From the NCBI GenBank assembly GCA_016842005.1, contig JAENYD010000003.1:116824-180823 (forward strand): a stretch of DNA of 64,000 bases. Reading direction: 5' to 3'. The stretch is from Clostridium thermobutyricum (GTDB taxonomy: Bacteria; Bacillota; Clostridia; Ch29). Both the position numbers and the translations under genes were made by a program. Within the stretch, counting starts at the first letter, position 1. Every line of letters begins with the position of its first letter. Below the pieces are notes generated by a model. The model had not been told where the DNA came from, did not search any database, and worked only from the letters and a program-made list of their open reading frames with translations. Below, one piece after another: positions 18,211 to 26,286 of this stretch.

Positions 18211-18558
18211 ATGTTACTGCCTTTATTGGGACTTTTACTGGGAGTGGTGCTGGGTATTTTCTTCCCCTATAGTATCCCTCTTGCCTATTCGGCTTATTTG
18301 TCGGTTGCCATACTGGCAGCCCTTGACTCGGTATTCGGAGGTATCAAGGCTTTTCTGGAAGATACCTTTGACAGCGATGTTTTTATTACGGGTTTTTTCG
18401 GGAACGCCATTCTTGCCGCATTACTGGCATACATCGGAGACAGGCTCGGGGTTCCTATATACCTGGCGGCTGTTGTAGCGTTCGGTACCAGGCTGTTCAG
18501 AAACTTTGCCATCATAAGAAGACATTTTTTAAGCAGGCAAAAGGGAGAGCACAAATAA
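18211..18558 (+). CDS. sbp: Small basic protein (DUF1290)
   Basis: A 115-residue membrane protein with three or four hydrophobic segments, starting immediately after the upstream stop. It matches the DUF1290 family, known as Sbp in Bacillus, which lies between ylxX and ftsA. Recognisable segments are FFPYSIPLAYSAYLSVAIL and LDSVFGGIKAFLEDTFDSDVF. The role is not established; it probably works with the DUF881 proteins at the membrane. Confidence 0.85.
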   Translation: MLLPLLGLLLGVVLGIFFPYSIPLAYSAYLSVAILAALDSVFGGIKAFLEDTFDSDVFITGFFGNAILAALLAYIGDRLGVPIYLAAVVAFGTRLFRNFAIIRRHFLSRQKGEHK

Positions 18559-18648
18559 TTTTTATAAAATAAAGGAAAAAGCGCACCAGCGTTGAAATGT
18601 ATTATAACGGTTTATTAGTGCCCGGACGGAGGAGGGGCGGAAATATTT

Positions 18649-19902
18649 ATGGGTAATCTGGTTGCAGGAATGGATATAGGAACTTCAAAAGTTAGTGTTG
18701 TACTCGGGAAAATGGGCGTTAACGGTCTGCAAGTTCTGGGGGTCGGTATAAGCCCCAATAATGGGATGAAAAAAGGGGTCATTGTTGATATTGACAGTAC
18801 CGCCAGGGCGATAGAACAGGCTGTAGAGCAACTGCAGAATATGACAAATATAGATATTGAATCGGTATACATAAACATATCCGGCAGCCATGCCAGTTTG
18901 TTCAAAAACAGAGGTGTTATTGCGGTTACACGGGAGGACAGGGAGATCACCCGGGATGACGTCAGAAGAGTTATTCAGTCGGCGAAGGTTTTTGCATTAC
19001 CTCCGGATAAAGAGATAATAGATGTTATACCGCGCCAGTTCATTGTCGACGGGTATGACGAAATAAGGGACCCTGTCGGTATGTTCGGTACCCGCCTTGA
19101 AGCGGACGCCTTCATAATAGCATGCAACAGTACCACCCTGCAGAATCTGGTCAGGAGTGTGACCAGGACAGGTCTTGGCATCGATGGAATTGTCCTGGAG
19201 CCTTTTGCTGCCGGAGAAGTACTGTTGACTCCTGACGAGAAAGAACTGGGCGTTGCCATCATTGATGTAGGAGCCGGGAAGACCGAGTTTTCCATATTTG
19301 AGAACGGTATTCTGAAGGTTTCGGAATCAATTCCTGTGGGGGGAGACAATATAACCAATGACCTGGCCGTAGGTCTTCGTATATCATTCAACGAAGCGGA
19401 GAAATTGAAAAAACAGTACGGTTATGCGCTGGCTTCAATGGTTGATGAGCATTTAAACATCCAGGTCAATAGTATAGGGGAAGAAGCCCCCCGGGATATA
19501 TCGGTGGAGGAATATACCGATATAATTGAGGCAAGGGTATATGAGATTTTTTTTCTTGTCAACAGAGAATTAATGAAGAAGGGAATTAAGTCCGGCCTTT
19601 CAGCAGGGGTGGTAGTTACCGGCGGTGGAGCAAGCTATCTTAAAGGGTGCCGTGAGATTGCCCAGCAGGTTTTGAACCTGCCCGTCAGAACAGGCGTTCC
19701 CGAAAATGTGGGAATAACTTCATTGGCATACTCCTCCGCCTTTGGTATAATAAAATATGTTGCGGGAAGAAAATTTTACTATAACGAGGATGATGAGGCA
19801 GCGGGCAAGAAACTGGGGTTGTTTGGCAGGCAAAAAGGAAGACAGAGACAGAAGGGGCAAATGATTGACAAGATAAAGGACTTCCTGGATGAATACTTTT
19901 GA
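18649..19902 (+). CDS. ftsA: Cell division protein FtsA
   Basis: FtsA is the actin-like tether that links FtsZ filaments to the membrane. The 417-residue protein begins with the phosphate-1 motif MDIGTSKVSVVLG, has the inserted 1C domain, then IIDVGAGKTEFSIFENG (phosphate-2) and VVTGGGASYLKG (adenosine motif). It ends with a basic amphipathic stretch (KIKDFLDEYF), the probable membrane-targeting helix. A purine-rich GGAGGAGGGG site is about 11 nt before the ATG. ftsZ follows after 31 nt. Confidence 0.95.
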   Translation: MGNLVAGMDIGTSKVSVVLGKMGVNGLQVLGVGISPNNGMKKGVIVDIDSTARAIEQAVEQLQNMTNIDIESVYINISGSHASLFKNRGVIAVTREDREITRDDVRRVIQSAKVFALPPDKEIIDVIPRQFIVDGYDEIRDPVGMFGTRLEADAFIIACNSTTLQNLVRSVTRTGLGIDGIVLEPFAAGEVLLTPDEKELGVAIIDVGAGKTEFSIFENGILKVSESIPVGGDNITNDLAVGLRISFNEAEKLKKQYGYALASMVDEHLNIQVNSIGEEAPRDISVEEYTDIIEARVYEIFFLVNRELMKKGIKSGLSAGVVVTGGGASYLKGCREIAQQVLNLPVRTGVPENVGITSLAYSSAFGIIKYVAGRKFYYNEDDEAAGKKLGLFGRQKGRQRQKGQMIDKIKDFLDEYF

Positions 19903-19933
19903 ATCAGGGTTTTCAAAAAAGGGGGGCATATAG

Positions 19934-21004
19934 ATGCTGGAATTTGATGTGGAAAGTGAACAATTTGCAGTTATAAAAGTTGTAGGCGTCGGAGGCGGAG
20001 GAAGCAACGCCGTGAACAGGATGATTCAGGCCGGGCTTAAAGGAGTGGAATTTGTTGCAATAAATACCGATAAGCAAGCCCTCCTGTTGTCGGATGCCGC
20101 CCATAAAATACAAATAGGTGAGAAACTCACCAAAGGCCTTGGTGCCGGGGCCAATCCCGAAATAGGCAAGAGTGCTGCGGAGGAGAGCCGGGAAACCATA
20201 TATAACGCCATAAAAGGTGCGGATATGTTATTTATAACCGCCGGTATGGGAGGCGGTACCGGAACCGGTGCAGCCCCTATCGTGGCGGAGATTGCCAAAG
20301 AACTTGAAATTTTGACTGTGGGAGTTGTTACAAAGCCTTTCACCTTTGAAGGCAGGAAAAGGGTCTTGCATGCGGAAGAGGGGATAAAGGAACTGAAAGG
20401 CAAGGTGGATACCCTGGTTATTATACCCAATGACAGACTCCTTGAGGTGTCGGAGAAAAAGACTTCCATTGTGGAAGCCTTCCGGATGGCCGATGATGTT
20501 TTAAGACAAGGGGTCCAGGGTATTTCGGATCTGATCGCCGTTCCCGGGCTGGTCAACCTGGATTTTGCCGATGTGCGTACAATTATGATGAATACAGGCA
20601 TGGCCCACATGGGAATAGGCAGGTCCAACGGTGAGAACAGGGCTACTGAAGCCGCCAAGCTGGGGATTCACAGTCCTCTGCTGGAGACGTCAATAGAAGG
20701 GGCCAAAGGGGTGCTCTTGAATATAACCGGGGGACCCGACCTCGGACTGTTTGAGGTTAACGAAGCCGCGGAACTGGTTGCCCAGTCGGCCGATCCTGAT
20801 GCCAATATAATATTTGGTGCTGTTATTGATGAGAACCTGAAAGACGAAATAAGGATCACGGTTATTGCAACCGGATTTGAAAACAACAAACCGAGGAAAT
20901 CCAGAGAGATTGTTACCTCCAAGAAAGACAGCATGCTTGGGGATTATGATGAGATAGACCTGGATATTCCCACTTTCCTGCGGAAGAATAAAGGTTTGAA
21001 GTAA
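19934..21004 (+). CDS. ftsZ: Cell division protein FtsZ
   Basis: FtsZ is the tubulin-like GTPase that builds the division ring. The 356-residue protein has [14 protein letters not shown] near residue 18, the tubulin signature [10 protein letters not shown] (about 107-116), the T7-loop region [11 protein letters not shown] near 205, and a short linker ending in the C-terminal peptide [15 protein letters not shown], which binds FtsA and SepF. Both partners are in this window. A strong terminator follows. Confidence 0.98.
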   Translation: MLEFDVESEQFAVIKVVGVGGGGSNAVNRMIQAGLKGVEFVAINTDKQALLLSDAAHKIQIGEKLTKGLGAGANPEIGKSAAEESRETIYNAIKGADMLFITAGMGGGTGTGAAPIVAEIAKELEILTVGVVTKPFTFEGRKRVLHAEEGIKELKGKVDTLVIIPNDRLLEVSEKKTSIVEAFRMADDVLRQGVQGISDLIAVPGLVNLDFADVRTIMMNTGMAHMGIGRSNGENRATEAAKLGIHSPLLETSIEGAKGVLLNITGGPDLGLFEVNEAAELVAQSADPDANIIFGAVIDENLKDEIRITVIATGFENNKPRKSREIVTSKKDSMLGDYDEIDLDIPTFLRKNKGLK

Positions 21005-21015
21005 ACTTGCGATAC

Positions 21016-21055
21016 AAAAAGAACGCAAATTTCTGGAGAAATTTGCGTTCTTTTT
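21016..21055 (+). terminator. Strong intrinsic terminator ending the division cluster
   Basis: AACGCAAATTTC and GAAATTTGCGTT form a 12-bp stem around TGGA, flanked by A-run and T-run, giving a near-symmetric hairpin that can act on both strands. Confidence 0.93.
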
Positions 21056-21208
21056 GTGTTCGTTTGAACAGATGCAATATCATGGATTTCTATCAGTGAT
21101 AAACCGGAGACAAAGGGAAAAAACTGGCATCATAAAGGACGAAAGATGATACAGTTTGGGATAAAATGAGGACCTTGAAAAAATATTTGTTTCTTTCCGG
21201 ACCCAGGG

Positions 21209-21242
21209 AACGACAAAATTTTATGTTGTTATAGGATATAAT
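21209..21242 (+). promoter_or_regulatory. Candidate Spo0A-dependent spoIIGA promoter
   Basis: TATAAT at 21237-21242 is a perfect -10, but no -35 hexamer lies at 16-18 bp. AACGACAAAAT (21209-21219) resembles the reverse complement of a 0A box (TTTGTCGAA). This is the layout expected of a Spo0A-activated sigma-A promoter such as Bacillus spoIIG. A second weaker match, AAGGACGAAAG, lies near 21137. Inference from motif and context only. Confidence 0.42.
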
Positions 21243-21287
21243 AGTCATACCGTTAAAAAAACATGAATAGTAATTAAAGGATGGAGT

Positions 21288-22190
21288 ATGTTTTTCCCGG
21301 GGGTCTGTATGGATATATATGTGGATGTTCTCCTTTTTGAGAACATAACGATGAATTACCTCATTATCTGGCTCACATCAAAGACTATTAAGGCGGAGGC
21401 CAGGAAAAGCAAGATGGTTGCTGCTTCTGTGGTAGGAGCGTTCTATGCACTGTTCCTTTTCATTCCGGGATATAAGGTTCTGTATTCCATGGTAATGAAA
21501 GTGCTGCTGTCCTTTCTAATGATGGTTATAGCCTTTACTCCTTCCAGGGTCAGGGAATTTGTAAAGCAGTTATCCGTTTTCTATCTGATTTCTTTTGTGC
21601 TGGGAGGAGCAGTGTTCGGTCTTTTTTATTTCACCAATAATGGACTTCCCCTGACCAACGGGATATTTTTTATCAGGGGGGTTTCACCCCTGATTTTGTT
21701 GGGGGCAGGAGTGCTTACACTGATTTTTGTACGGCTGTGTGTTATTCCCCTGTATAACCTGCTGGACAAGAAAGCATTACAGATAGATTTTTCAATCTAT
21801 TTTGAAGGTTCGAAAATAAACCTGACGGGGCTGGTGGATACAGGTAATACCCTTTATGACCCCATAACCAACTATCCGGTCATAGTGGTTCAGTATTCTG
21901 CGATCAGGGATATTATTCCGGGAAACATTAAAAATCTGTTTGAGAACGGTTGCGAGATTAACCTGGAGGATATATACGAAAGGGTCAAAGAAGCGGGCTG
22001 GATATCAAGGCTCCGATTAATCCCCTATAGTTCGCTGGGCAGGGACAAAGGGATGATGCTGGGGTTTAAAGCGGATAAGGTGGTTATAAAGGACAGGGGT
22101 TTCAAAGAGGTGATAATTGCTGTATATGCAAAATCCCTGTCCAAGAACCAAGAATATGAAGCCCTGCTGAACCCTGATTTATTAAGATGA
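21288..22190 (+). CDS. spoIIGA: Sigma-E processing aspartic protease SpoIIGA
   Basis: SpoIIGA cleaves the pro-sequence of sigma-E in the mother cell after receiving a forespore signal. The 300-residue protein has an N-terminal half with about five membrane helices and a C-terminal aspartyl-protease-like domain. LTGLVDTGNTLYDPITNYPV carries the catalytic Asp of the D(T/S)GN motif (about residue 183). LIPYSSLGRDKGMMLGFKAD follows. An ATG at 21309 would give a shorter, more typical N-terminus (MDIYVDVLLFEN); the ATG at 21288 has the better AAGGA spacing and is kept. sigE begins 15 nt after the stop. Confidence 0.92.
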   Translation: MFFPGVCMDIYVDVLLFENITMNYLIIWLTSKTIKAEARKSKMVAASVVGAFYALFLFIPGYKVLYSMVMKVLLSFLMMVIAFTPSRVREFVKQLSVFYLISFVLGGAVFGLFYFTNNGLPLTNGIFFIRGVSPLILLGAGVLTLIFVRLCVIPLYNLLDKKALQIDFSIYFEGSKINLTGLVDTGNTLYDPITNYPVIVVQYSAIRDIIPGNIKNLFENGCEINLEDIYERVKEAGWISRLRLIPYSSLGRDKGMMLGFKADKVVIKDRGFKEVIIAVYAKSLSKNQEYEALLNPDLLR

Positions 22191-22205
22191 AGGAGGAGAA
22201 TAGCG

Positions 22206-22940
22206 GTGATAACTTTTGAAAAGAGATTTAAGCTGATGGTTCAGATATATATATTGAAGATCATGCAGTTTTTACGGTTTTCCCTGGAAGACGGTATATT
22301 CTATATAGGGGGAAGTGAGGTGCTGCCTCCTCCGCTGACCGATGATGAAGAGAATTATCTTGTCGCAAAGTTAAAGAATAATGAAAAATCGGTTCAGACC
22401 ATACTGATAGAAAGGAATCTGCGGCTGGTGGTTTACATAGCCCGAAAATTTGAGAATTCAGGCATATGTATTGAGGATTTGATTTCAATAGGTACAATTG
22501 GCCTTATAAAAGCTGTAAATACTTTTGATCCGGATAAGCAGATAAAGCTGGCCACTTATGCATCCCGGTGTATTGAAAACGAGATACTGATGTTTATTAG
22601 AAGGAACAGCAAACTGAAATCAGAGATTTCACTGGATGAACCGCTGAATATTGACTGGGACGGTAATGAACTCTTGCTTTCGGATATCCTGGGTACAGAA
22701 AACGACATAATTTTCAAGTGTCTTGAAAAAGAAGTGGATAGGGAGTTGCTGGGCCTGGCAATGAGAAAACTCAGCGACAGGGAGAAAAAAATCATGCGGC
22801 TGCGTTTCGGACTGGACGGCGGGGAGGAAAAGACCCAGAAGGAGGTGGCCGACCTTTTGGGAATATCTCAGTCTTACATCTCCCGCCTGGAAAAAAGAAT
22901 CATCAAGAGACTGAAAAAAGAGATTAACAGAATGGTTTAA
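22206..22940 (+). CDS. sigE: RNA polymerase sporulation sigma factor SigE precursor
   Basis: Pro-sigma-E (244 residues) directs early mother-cell transcription. The first ~28 residues form a basic amphipathic pro-sequence ending at [13 protein letters not shown], the conserved cleavage region used by SpoIIGA. Region 2 follows ([51 protein letters not shown]), then region 4 ([26 protein letters not shown]). Start is GTG with AGGAGGAG upstream. The operon with spoIIGA is conserved. Confidence 0.97.
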   Translation: MITFEKRFKLMVQIYILKIMQFLRFSLEDGIFYIGGSEVLPPPLTDDEENYLVAKLKNNEKSVQTILIERNLRLVVYIARKFENSGICIEDLISIGTIGLIKAVNTFDPDKQIKLATYASRCIENEILMFIRRNSKLKSEISLDEPLNIDWDGNELLLSDILGTENDIIFKCLEKEVDRELLGLAMRKLSDREKKIMRLRFGLDGGEEKTQKEVADLLGISQSYISRLEKRIIKRLKKEINRMV

Positions 22941-22945
22941 CCGGG

Positions 22946-22975
22946 AAAACTGCCCTGATTATGGCAGTTTTTTTT
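22946..22975 (+). terminator. Terminator after sigE
   Basis: AAAACTGCC and GGCAGTTTT form a 9-bp stem around an 8-nt loop, followed by a long T-run. It separates sigE from the forespore gene sigG. Confidence 0.92.
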
Positions 22976-23049
22976 ATGTATAAAAGACATTCTGGGTGGA
23001 ATAATCAAAATGTTATAGCGACTTTACCGTTTGAGAGAGGGATGAATGG

Positions 23050-23823
23050 ATGCATATCAAGAAGGTGGAAATATGCGGCGTCAACACTTCAAAATTGCCT
23101 GTGCTCACCAATAAAGAAATGAAAGAACTATTCAAGCGGATGCATGAGGGGGACATTAGTGCCCGAGAGACGTTTATCAAAGGAAATTTGCGCCTGGTGC
23201 TCAGTGTCATACAGAGATTCAACAACCGGGGGGAACACCTGGATGATCTGTTTCAGGTGGGGTGCGTGGGGTTGATAAAAGCAATAGATAATTTCGACCT
23301 GAGTCAGAATGTCAAATTCTCCACATATGCGGTTCCAATGATTATCGGAGAAATCAGGCGATATTTAAGGGATAACAATTCCATAAGGGTGAGCCGGTCT
23401 CTCAGAGATATTGCATATAAAGCCTTGCAGGTCAGGGATCAGTTGATAAACAAAAACTCCAAGGAACCGACCGTGTCCGAAATATCCAAGGAGCTAGGGC
23501 TCCCCCGGGAGGAAGTTGTTTTTGCCCTTGATGCCATCCAGGACCCTGTATCCCTCTTTGAACCCATATACCACGACAGCGGAGATGCCATATATGTAAT
23601 GGACCAGGTGAAAGATGAAAAAAATGCTGATGAAGTATGGCTTGAGGGAATTGCTCTGAGAGAAGCCATGAGGAAGCTGAACGACAGGGAGAAACTCATA
23701 CTCAATCTCAGATTCTTCGAAGGCAGAACACAAATGGAAGTAGCTGAAGAAATCGGCATCTCACAGGCTCAGGTTTCGAGACTGGAAAAATCTGCAATAA
23801 GGCACATGAAAAAGTATATGTGA
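23050..23823 (+). CDS. sigG: RNA polymerase forespore sigma factor SigG
   Basis: Sigma-G (257 residues) drives late forespore genes. It starts with the diagnostic N-terminus KKVEICGVNTSKLPVLTN, followed by region 2 (GNLRLVLSVIQRFNNRGEHLDD..., QVGCVGLIKAIDNFD, FSTYAVPMIIGEIRRYLRD), region 3, and region 4 (GRTQMEVAEEIGISQAQVSRLEKSA). A terminator separates it from sigE; upstream, GTATA at 22978-22982 with a GG-rich element 15 nt later is a weak sigma-F-like promoter. The gene order spoIIGA-sigE-sigG is standard in spore formers. Confidence 0.96.
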   Translation: MHIKKVEICGVNTSKLPVLTNKEMKELFKRMHEGDISARETFIKGNLRLVLSVIQRFNNRGEHLDDLFQVGCVGLIKAIDNFDLSQNVKFSTYAVPMIIGEIRRYLRDNNSIRVSRSLRDIAYKALQVRDQLINKNSKEPTVSEISKELGLPREEVVFALDAIQDPVSLFEPIYHDSGDAIYVMDQVKDEKNADEVWLEGIALREAMRKLNDREKLILNLRFFEGRTQMEVAEEIGISQAQVSRLEKSAIRHMKKYM

Positions 23824-23851
23824 ACAGCCCGCATCATGCAGGCTGTTTTTT
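23823..23851 (+). terminator. Terminator after sigG
   Basis: AACAGCC pairs with GGCTGTT across an 11-nt loop and is followed by TTTTT. It begins at the last base of the sigG stop codon. Confidence 0.85.
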
Positions 23852-23860
23852 ATGCCAGGC

Positions 23861-23890
23861 AGCATATTAAATACATGTCCCACATAATAT
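23861..23890 (+). promoter_or_regulatory. Candidate sigma-E promoter for the YlmC/YmxH gene
   Basis: AGCATATT (23861-23868) matches seven of eight positions of the sigma-E -35 consensus GKMATATT. CATAATAT (23883-23890), 14 nt downstream, is a partial match to CATACANT. The downstream gene is a sporulation family, which fits. Confidence 0.45.
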
Positions 23891-23920
23891 ATAATGATAA
23901 AGGAATGAGGTGGTGTGGGG

Positions 23921-24193
23921 ATGTTTAGGACTTCTGAACTGGCACAGAAAGATGTAATCACCATTAAGGAGGGTAGAAATCTGGGCCCCATTTCGGATAT
24001 AGAAATAAACCTGGAAGAGGGCAGGGTGGATGCACTGGTAATACCGGGGCGAAGCAGGTTGTTGGGATTTTTCAGCAGAGAAAACGATTACATAGTATCC
24101 TGGAAAGATATAGTCAAGATTGGCGTAGACGTTATACTGGTGGAGTTTAGAGATGCTATAGAACCCGATACAGGCAAGGAAAGCGACTTATGA
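23921..24193 (+). CDS. YlmC/YmxH family PRC-barrel sporulation protein
   Basis: A 90-residue single PRC-barrel protein. LAQKDVITIKEGRNLGPISDIEINLEEGRV is the PRC-type beta structure and WKDIVKIGVDVILVE the closing strand. Families named YlmC/YmxH are common in spore formers, with the genes often placed near sigG or in the dap/ymx region. Start: ATG at 23921, 7 nt after GAGGTGG; a GTG two codons upstream is less well placed. Biochemical function unknown. Confidence 0.82.
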   Translation: MFRTSELAQKDVITIKEGRNLGPISDIEINLEEGRVDALVIPGRSRLLGFFSRENDYIVSWKDIVKIGVDVILVEFRDAIEPDTGKESDL

Positions 24194-24194
24194 A

Positions 24195-24224
24195 CTGGCA
24201 AAACCGGTAATTTTGTATTATAAT
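24195..24224 (+). promoter_or_regulatory. Candidate sigma-A promoter for nrdR-pgeF
   Basis: TATAAT at 24219-24224 is a perfect -10. CTGGCA at 24195-24200, 18 nt upstream, is a weak -35. Confidence 0.45.
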
Positions 24225-24264
24225 CTTAACAACAAAATGTGCAGGGTTTCAGGGGGTATGAATC

Positions 24265-24723
24265 ATGAAATGTCCTTTTTGTGGATATTTTGAGACCAAA
24301 GTGGTGGATTCAAGGCCGGTTGATGACGATACCACCATCCGTCGCAGGAGGGAATGCAATCAATGCACCAGAAGGTTTACAACCTATGAAAAGATTGAAG
24401 GCATACCCCTTATGGTTGTTAAAAAGGACGGCAGACGGGAGACTTTTAACAGGAACAAAATACTGAATGGACTTAGAAAGGCTACAGAAAAAAGACCGGT
24501 ATCCATGGACAGCCTGGAGAAAATTGCGGACGAAGTGGAAAAAGAGCTTTACAGTCTTATGGAGAAAGAAATCACTACCGGGTTTATAGGAGAAAAGGTT
24601 ATGGAAATGCTTAAAGACCTTGACCAGGTGGCATATGTCCGGTTTGCCTCGGTTTACAGGCAATTTAAGGATGTCAATACTTTTATGGAGGAACTGAACA
24701 AACTGCTTGAAAAAAATAAATGA
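24265..24723 (+). CDS. nrdR: Transcriptional repressor NrdR
   Basis: NrdR represses ribonucleotide reductase genes in response to ATP/dATP. The 152-residue protein has an N-terminal zinc ribbon ([17 protein letters not shown], then [12 protein letters not shown]) and an ATP-cone domain ([20 protein letters not shown]). No nrd gene is in the window, so its targets lie elsewhere. The stop is just ahead of the pgeF ribosome site, so the two genes are probably co-transcribed. Confidence 0.96.
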   Translation: MKCPFCGYFETKVVDSRPVDDDTTIRRRRECNQCTRRFTTYEKIEGIPLMVVKKDGRRETFNRNKILNGLRKATEKRPVSMDSLEKIADEVEKELYSLMEKEITTGFIGEKVMEMLKDLDQVAYVRFASVYRQFKDVNTFMEELNKLLEKNK

Positions 24724-24739
24724 TTACGGAGGATTTGAC

Positions 24740-25552
24740 ATGGGATTCAGCAGGCACGACAGAGGTGACCTTGTATATTTCACCATACCTGCCTTTGAAA
24801 ATACGGGTCTGGTTAAAAGCTGTTTTTCCACCAGATGCGGAGGCGTGAGCAACGGCATCGTAAAAGGTCTTAACCTGGGGTTCTCCAGACCGGACAGCAG
24901 GAGCAATGTTATTGAAAATTTCAGTATTTTATGCAATGCTATAGGTATAAAGATTGAAAACCTGGTGTCTTCCCACCAGGTTCACGGCAAGAACATCAGG
25001 AGGGTTACGAAAGAGGACAGGGGAAAAGGGATACTAAGGTCCTCTGACATCAAAGATACTGACGGTCTTATAACCGACCATAAAGATGTTGCTCTGACTA
25101 CCTTTTATGGCGACTGTGTACCTCTCTTTTTCCTGGATACTCAAAAAGAATGTATAGGATTAAGCCATTCGGGATGGAAAGGAACGGTGTCCGGCATTGG
25201 ACGGGAGACCCTGATGGAGATGACCGGATATTACGGGACTGAACCGGGAGATGTTATCGCCGCCATAGGACCTTCAATCTGCAGGGACTGTTATGAAGTG
25301 GACAGGCCGGTAATTGAAAAATTCAAAGGCGCATTTCCTTACTGGCGGGACCTTGTGGTACCCCGGGGAAAGGGAAAATATCTCCTGGACCTGCAGCAGG
25401 CCAACAGGAGACTTTTGCTTGATGCAGGTATTCCGGAAAAGAATATTACTGACAGTGGATTATGTACCAGGTGTAATGAGAACCTTTTTTATTCCTACAG
25501 GAGGGAAGGGAGTAATGTGGGGAGCCTGGCGGCAATACTGCAGTTGATATAA
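24740..25552 (+). CDS. pgeF: Purine nucleoside phosphorylase/adenosine deaminase, PgeF/YlmD family
   Basis: Members of this family (formerly 'laccase domain', DUF152) act on purine nucleosides and can edit peptidoglycan intermediates. The 270-residue protein shows the metal-ligand motifs SSHQVHG near residue 75, DCVPLFFLD near 130 and LSHSGWKGT near 148, with AAIGPSICRDCYEVD following. GGAGG at 24728-24732 is 7 nt from the ATG at 24740. In Bacillus, ylmD likewise sits close to sigE/sigG and sepF. Confidence 0.9.
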   Translation: MGFSRHDRGDLVYFTIPAFENTGLVKSCFSTRCGGVSNGIVKGLNLGFSRPDSRSNVIENFSILCNAIGIKIENLVSSHQVHGKNIRRVTKEDRGKGILRSSDIKDTDGLITDHKDVALTTFYGDCVPLFFLDTQKECIGLSHSGWKGTVSGIGRETLMEMTGYYGTEPGDVIAAIGPSICRDCYEVDRPVIEKFKGAFPYWRDLVVPRGKGKYLLDLQQANRRLLLDAGIPEKNITDSGLCTRCNENLFYSYRREGSNVGSLAAILQLI

Positions 25553-25575
25553 CTTACCTGTGAGGAGGAATAAGC

Positions 25576-26286
25576 TTGGGCAAAGAACTGATAGTTGTTA
25601 TAGACGATGAAGAGCATATTCTTGAACTGCTGAAGTACAATCTGGAGAAGGAAGGATACAGGGTAACTGTGTGCGAAACCGGAGAGGAAGGGCTTAAACT
25701 GATAGAAAAGGAAAAACCGGATTTACTTGTACTTGACCTGATGCTGCCGGGGATGGACGGGCTGGATATATGCAAAAAGATAAGAAAGATGGATTTGACT
25801 GCCAATATCCCCATTATAATGCTGACTGCCAAAGGGGAGGAGATTGACAAGGTGGTGGGTCTGGAAACGGGGGCGGATGACTATCTTACCAAGCCTTTTG
25901 GTGTCCGGGAACTGATAGCAAGGGTCAGGGCCCTTTTAAGGAGAACTGCCAGGGAACCGCAGCCACCTGAAGTGATAAACATTGGGGACCTTTCGATAGA
26001 CCTTTCCGCATATAAGGTTTATGTCAAAGGGGAGGAAATTGAACTCACCAGTAAAGAATACGAGCTGTTGAAGGTGCTGGCATGCAACCAGGGTAAAACT
26101 CTTACCAGGGATTATCTGCTGAATAAGGTCTGGGGGTATGACTATTACGGTGAAACCCGCACCGTTGATGTTCATATAAGACACCTCAGGAAAAAAATTG
26201 AAAAAAACGACAGCTATCCCAGATACATTAAAACTATGAGAGGCATTGGTTACAGTCTTGATTATAAAGGTGATGACAATGCTTAA
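25576..26286 (+). CDS. phoB: OmpR/PhoB-type response regulator (PhoP/PhoB)
   Basis: The 236-residue protein has a receiver domain (DDEEHILELLKYNLEKEGY at the N-terminus; phospho-acceptor Asp in LLVLDLMLPGMDG, about residue 55; conserved Lys in TKPFGVREL, about 105) and a winged-helix DNA-binding domain (ELTSKEYELLKVLA; DVHIRHLRKKIE). The partner kinase gene overlaps its end and the pst genes follow, with PHO boxes before pstS and pstC. It is therefore the phosphate-starvation regulator, called PhoP in Bacillus and PhoB elsewhere. Start is TTG with GAGGAGG. Confidence 0.92.
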   Translation: MGKELIVVIDDEEHILELLKYNLEKEGYRVTVCETGEEGLKLIEKEKPDLLVLDLMLPGMDGLDICKKIRKMDLTANIPIIMLTAKGEEIDKVVGLETGADDYLTKPFGVRELIARVRALLRRTAREPQPPEVINIGDLSIDLSAYKVYVKGEEIELTSKEYELLKVLACNQGKTLTRDYLLNKVWGYDYYGETRTVDVHIRHLRKKIEKNDSYPRYIKTMRGIGYSLDYKGDDNA

